A DNA stretch of 7,809 nt. Source: Geodermatophilaceae bacterium (GTDB lineage: Bacteria > Actinomycetota > Actinomycetes > Mycobacteriales > Geodermatophilaceae). Position 1 is the first letter of the stretch. Every line of letters starts with the position of its first letter. Location of the stretch: assembly GCA_013811805.1 (NCBI GenBank), contig JACCUM010000369.1, forward strand, positions 1-7,809. The letters run 5' to 3'. The notes under the pieces are model-generated. The model was not told the DNA's origin, did not search any database, and saw only the letters and a list, made by a program, of their open reading frames with translations. The position numbers and the translations under genes were made by a program. Positions 6,060 through 7,809 of the stretch are shown piece by piece.

Positions 6060-6161
6060 GGGCAGACCTCCTGGCGCGACCGTAAATGCCGTGCGATCTT
6101 TGGCAAAGCACCCAGATTTCACATCGTGAAATGCGCATTCTGGCCGCACCTGGAGGCAGTC
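6060..6161. promoter_or_regulatory. Divergent promoter/operator region between the DUF59 operon and the IclR gene
   Basis: This 102-bp gap separates two genes read outward and must hold both start signals. ATTTCACATCGTGAAAT (6116-6132) is a perfect inverted repeat with 7-base arms and a 3-base centre. It overlaps a second perfect palindrome, AATGCGCATT (6130-6139). IclR proteins bind short A/T-edged palindromes, often near their own gene, so these are likely operators. On the minus strand TTGCCA, a 16-base gap and TACGGT (about 6080-6107) make a weak -35/-10 candidate for the operon. The promoter call is tentative, but the palindromes are read directly. Confidence 0.6.
6116..6132. promoter_or_regulatory. 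Perfect 7-3-7 palindrome, candidate IclR operator
   Basis: The sequence ATTTCAC-ATC-GTGAAAT lies 30 bases before the IclR start codon and 57 bases before the DUF59 start. Its TTTC...GAAA core resembles the outer bases of known IclR-family operators, with a shorter spacing. Binding here could repress the iclR gene by blocking its promoter and control the divergent operon. The symmetry is seen; the role is inferred. Confidence 0.55.
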
Positions 6162-6926
6162 ATGACCGGTAGCCATCCCGCGGAGGAACCCCATGACCTG
6201 GTGCAGAGCGTGTCTCGTGCGCTGCGGGTCCTCGAGGAGGTCACCCGGTCCAAGGGGCCGATCACGGTCAAGGCGCTGGCCCGCCGAACCGAGCTGAACC
6301 TCTCCACGACCTATCACCTGGTGCGCACGCTGGCCTACGAGGGCTATCTACTACGACAGCAAGACGGCCGGTACGACGTCGGGCCCGAAGTGCCGCGGCG
6401 TTTCCGCGACCTCAGAACCACCATGGACCGGCCCCCGGATGCGCACCGCGTGCTGAGCCATCTGGCCTCGACCACCCATCGGTCGGCCTACTTGGCCGGT
6501 TTCGTCGGCGACCGGATCATGATCACCGACCTGGTCGAGGGCAGCGCGTCTCCCTATCTCGAGGACATCGAGGTCGGATTGGAAGCAGCCGCCCACGCGA
6601 CGGCGCTGGGCAAGGCACTGCTCGCCACCCTGCCCACGGCGCGGCGTCGGCGTTACCTGGCCGAACAAGGAATGCGACCGTTCACCCGCCGCACCACCGT
6701 CGACGTGGACGCCCTCGAGCACGAGCTCGCGACGGCCGGCCCTGGGCGCGCTGTGCTGGACCGCGGGCACTTCCGCGACGAGGTGACGTGCGCGGCCACG
6801 TTGGTGGGTCGCGGCGCGGGCCAGGCATCCTGGTGGGCCGTTGCGGTATCCGAGCGCGGTGAGGAGATAACCGACGACGTGATCTCCCACCTGTTTCGAG
6901 CCGCAAAGGATCTGACCGTTTCCTGA
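6162..6926 (+). CDS. IclR-family transcriptional regulator
   Basis: A 254-residue protein, the normal family length. I chose the ATG at 6162 because GGAGG (6152-6156) lies 5 bases before it and because the winged helix begins directly after a short polar leader. The frame is open to 5958, but that part overlaps the DUF59 gene. The N-terminal domain has SVSRALRVLEEV (16-27), the HTH ITVKALARRTELNLSTTYHLVRTL (34-57, with the recognition helix near 47-57) and the wing GYLLRQQDGRYDVG (61-74). The C-terminal effector domain includes the conserved ATALGKALLATLP (146-158) and a closing strand WWAVAVSERG (224-233). Such proteins sense small aromatic or organic acids and switch neighbouring catabolic genes. 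Transcribed away from the DUF59-amidohydrolase operon across a palindrome-rich gap, it is most likely that operon's regulator. The ligand cannot be inferred. No clear terminator hairpin follows. Confidence 0.95.
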   Translation: MTGSHPAEEPHDLVQSVSRALRVLEEVTRSKGPITVKALARRTELNLSTTYHLVRTLAYEGYLLRQQDGRYDVGPEVPRRFRDLRTTMDRPPDAHRVLSHLASTTHRSAYLAGFVGDRIMITDLVEGSASPYLEDIEVGLEAAAHATALGKALLATLPTARRRRYLAEQGMRPFTRRTTVDVDALEHELATAGPGRAVLDRGHFRDEVTCAATLVGRGAGQASWWAVAVSERGEEITDDVISHLFRAAKDLTVS

Positions 6927-6960
6927 CGTCCCTTCACCGGTTGGGGCGCAGGATGGGGTG

Positions 6961-7439
6961 ATGCTTGCTGGTCTATCCCCTCAGCGACGGCGTCTCGTCG
7001 TGGGGATCCTGGTCGTCGCGATGGCGGCTGCGGTGGTCGGCGTTTTCTTCGCCGTACGGGCGGCCGTTCCCAGCGCTGCGGTGCGCCAGGATCAACCGGG
7101 GCCGGTCCTGATGGTCCCGGGACTCGGTGGCTCGACCGGTGGCCTGGATGTGCTGGCCAGGAGGCTGGAAGCCGGCGGACGGGACGTGACGGTCATCTCG
7201 CTGCCCGGTGATGGAACCGGCGATCTTCAGGCGCAGGCGCTGGACCAGGCCGTGGACGCCGCGCTCGCGCGCACCGGGGCGGCGTCGGTGGTCGTCGGCT
7301 ACTCCGCGGGTGGGATTGTGACCCGGTCTGGCTCGCCGACCTCGGTGGCGCTGACGTTGCCAGGCGGATCCTGACGCTCGGCTCGCCGCACCATGGGACC
7401 CAGCCAGCGACTGGGAGCGTGCGGTTTGAGTGCCGATGA
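6961..7439 (+). pseudogene. Alpha/beta-hydrolase (secreted lipase/esterase-like), frameshifted and truncated
   Basis: Starting at ATG 6961 (GGATGG just upstream; a GTG lies directly before it), the product has an N-terminal basic stretch and one membrane/signal segment (about residues 12-32). It continues with VLMVPGLGGSTGG (49-61), the oxyanion-loop region, and VVGYSAGGIV (111-120) with the nucleophile elbow Gly-Tyr-Ser115-Ala-Gly. At about 7325 one G is missing. The original frame runs on to a TGA at 7371-7373, while the next frame continues the family pattern with VWLADLGGADVARRILTLGS then PHHGTQ, the block seen in actinobacterial lipases. Similarity ends near 7418 and a TGA follows at 7437-7439. 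The catalytic Asp and His parts (roughly the last 100 residues) are missing. The gene is thus broken twice and should be inactive. Confidence 0.83.
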
Positions 7440-7477
7440 TCGGAAGCCCTCTGCCCGGCCGCCCCGAATGTCGCGCA

Positions 7478-7809
7478 ATGGATTACAGCAACCTGCCAGT
7501 GCTTCTCGTGGTGAACGCCGCAGTAGCACTGCTCACGTTCTACTTGGCCGTCAACGCCCTAGAAGAGACCCTCGGCGGCGATGATTCACAGGCCGCTATG
7601 CGGCAGGCCGTTGCGCCTGGCCTACATCGACTACGTGCTCGAGCGGTCTGGTCGCCGCAATCGTCGACCGCGTCACCTTCAACGCCCACATCCTCGAAAC
7701 CGGCACCCAGTCCTACCGCCTCCGCACCAGCAAGACCACGGCCCGACGAAAACGAGCCGGCTGAGCCAGCCTGGCTGAAAGTCGTGCACTGCACGAGCAC
7801 TATTGCCAT
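7478..7809 (+). CDS. Possible partial membrane protein, runs off the window
   Basis: A frame opened by ATG 7478 has no stop before the window ends (110 complete codons). It begins MDYSNLPVLLVVNAAVALL and continues TFYLAVNALEETLGGDD, a short N-terminus followed by one clear hydrophobic segment of about 20 residues. From about 7650 the translation is Pro/Ser/Thr/Ala-rich. That part is only the out-of-frame reading of the IstB remnant, so real coding, if any, stops near there. No clear ribosome binding site precedes the ATG. I do not recognise the family. It may be the start of a gene that was cut by an IS21-type element. Confidence 0.3.
   Translation, partial: MDYSNLPVLLVVNAAVALLTFYLAVNALEETLGGDDSQAAMRQAVAPGLHRLRARAVWSPQSSTASPSTPTSSKPAPSPTASAPARPRPDENEPAEPAWLKVVHCTSTIA
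7651..7764 (+). pseudogene. C-terminal fragment of an IS21-family IstB ATP-binding helper protein
   Basis: Frame 1 gives VAAIVDRVTFNAHILETG then TQSYRLRTSKTTARRKRAG and a TGA at 7762-7764. The pattern AxxxDRxxxxAxxxxxxGxSYRLR is the C-terminal signature of IstB, the AAA+ helper of IS21-type transposition. Only 37 of about 250 residues remain. The Walker A and B motifs and the transposase IstA are not in the window. The left end of the match is abrupt near 7651. The element's right end would be expected shortly after the stop codon. Confidence 0.78.
7782..7796. repeat. 15-bp palindrome behind the IstB remnant
   Basis: TCGTGCACTGCACGA is a perfect inverted repeat with 7-base arms around a single C, 17 bases after the IstB stop. 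It may be part of the right end of the IS21-type element or a small hairpin. No T run follows, so a simple Rho-independent terminator is unlikely. The matching left end is not in the window. Confidence 0.5.

Noticed and set aside
6351..6890. Minus-strand frame of 179 codons opposite the IclR gene
   Set aside because: Shadow of the IclR coding sequence with no recognisable domain.
7540..7809. Minus-strand frame entering from the window edge opposite the IstB remnant
   Set aside because: It covers DNA that encodes the IstB end on the plus strand, and its Gly/Ala/Arg-rich product shows no family pattern.
1..7809. CRISPR array, tRNA, rRNA, riboswitch or retron-like RNA
   Set aside because: No regularly spaced repeats, no cloverleaf or conserved rRNA words, and no reverse transcriptase reading frame were seen on either strand.

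Overview
The window is high-G+C DNA, with G or C at almost every third codon position of the intact genes. Its gene families (OFA-type MFS permease, IclR regulator, TetR remnant, FeS-assembly/amidohydrolase pair, IS1634-, Tn3- and IS21-type transposase fragments) suggest an actinomycete, possibly of the Mycobacterium/Rhodococcus/Pseudonocardia kind. The genus cannot be fixed from this sequence alone. It looks like accessory DNA: a scrap-yard of broken genes and mobile-element pieces around two intact blocks. It could be a plasmid, a genomic island or the edge of one.

Layout. 1-2031 holds no intact gene: a possible C-terminal scrap (1-60), about 900 bp without recognisable coding that carries a 37-bp direct repeat in two copies (380-416 and 938-974), a degraded TetR-type regulator on the minus strand (980-1429), a start-less coding remnant (1439-1672) and a multiply frameshifted small membrane-protein remnant (1727-1950). 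2032-3437 (plus strand) is the first intact block: an unrecognised 75-residue ORF coupled by an ATGA overlap to an OFA-family MFS transporter. The transporter's last residues run into an IS fragment. 3416-4592 packs four gene fragments end to end: the C-terminus of an IS1634-type transposase (minus), the N-terminus of an amidase, the N-terminus of a Tn3-family transposase with two one-base deletions, and the frameshifted C-terminus of a methyltransferase.

4648-6926 is the best-preserved part. A MIP18/DUF59 (PaaD-like) FeS-cluster assembly protein and an amidohydrolase-2 family protein form a two-gene minus-strand operon with an ATGA overlap. Diverging from it is an IclR-family regulator. The 102-bp gap between them contains two near-perfect palindromes that could be the regulator's operators. 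From memory, this protein pair accompanies soluble diiron (propane-type) monooxygenase operons in actinomycetes. No monooxygenase subunit is present here, so the pair would be an orphan module or belong to a cluster outside the window.

6961-7809 is again debris: an alpha/beta-hydrolase (secreted lipase-like) pseudogene broken by a one-base deletion and truncated, a possible membrane-protein start that runs off the window, and the C-terminal end of an IS21-type IstB followed by a palindrome that may belong to the IS end.

I do not see a clear new defence, CRISPR or retro-element system. The observations most worth following are the amidohydrolase with altered metal ligands paired with a DUF59 protein under a divergent IclR regulator, the 37-bp repeat whose second copy breaks at the centre of a palindrome, and the small protein coupled to the permease.
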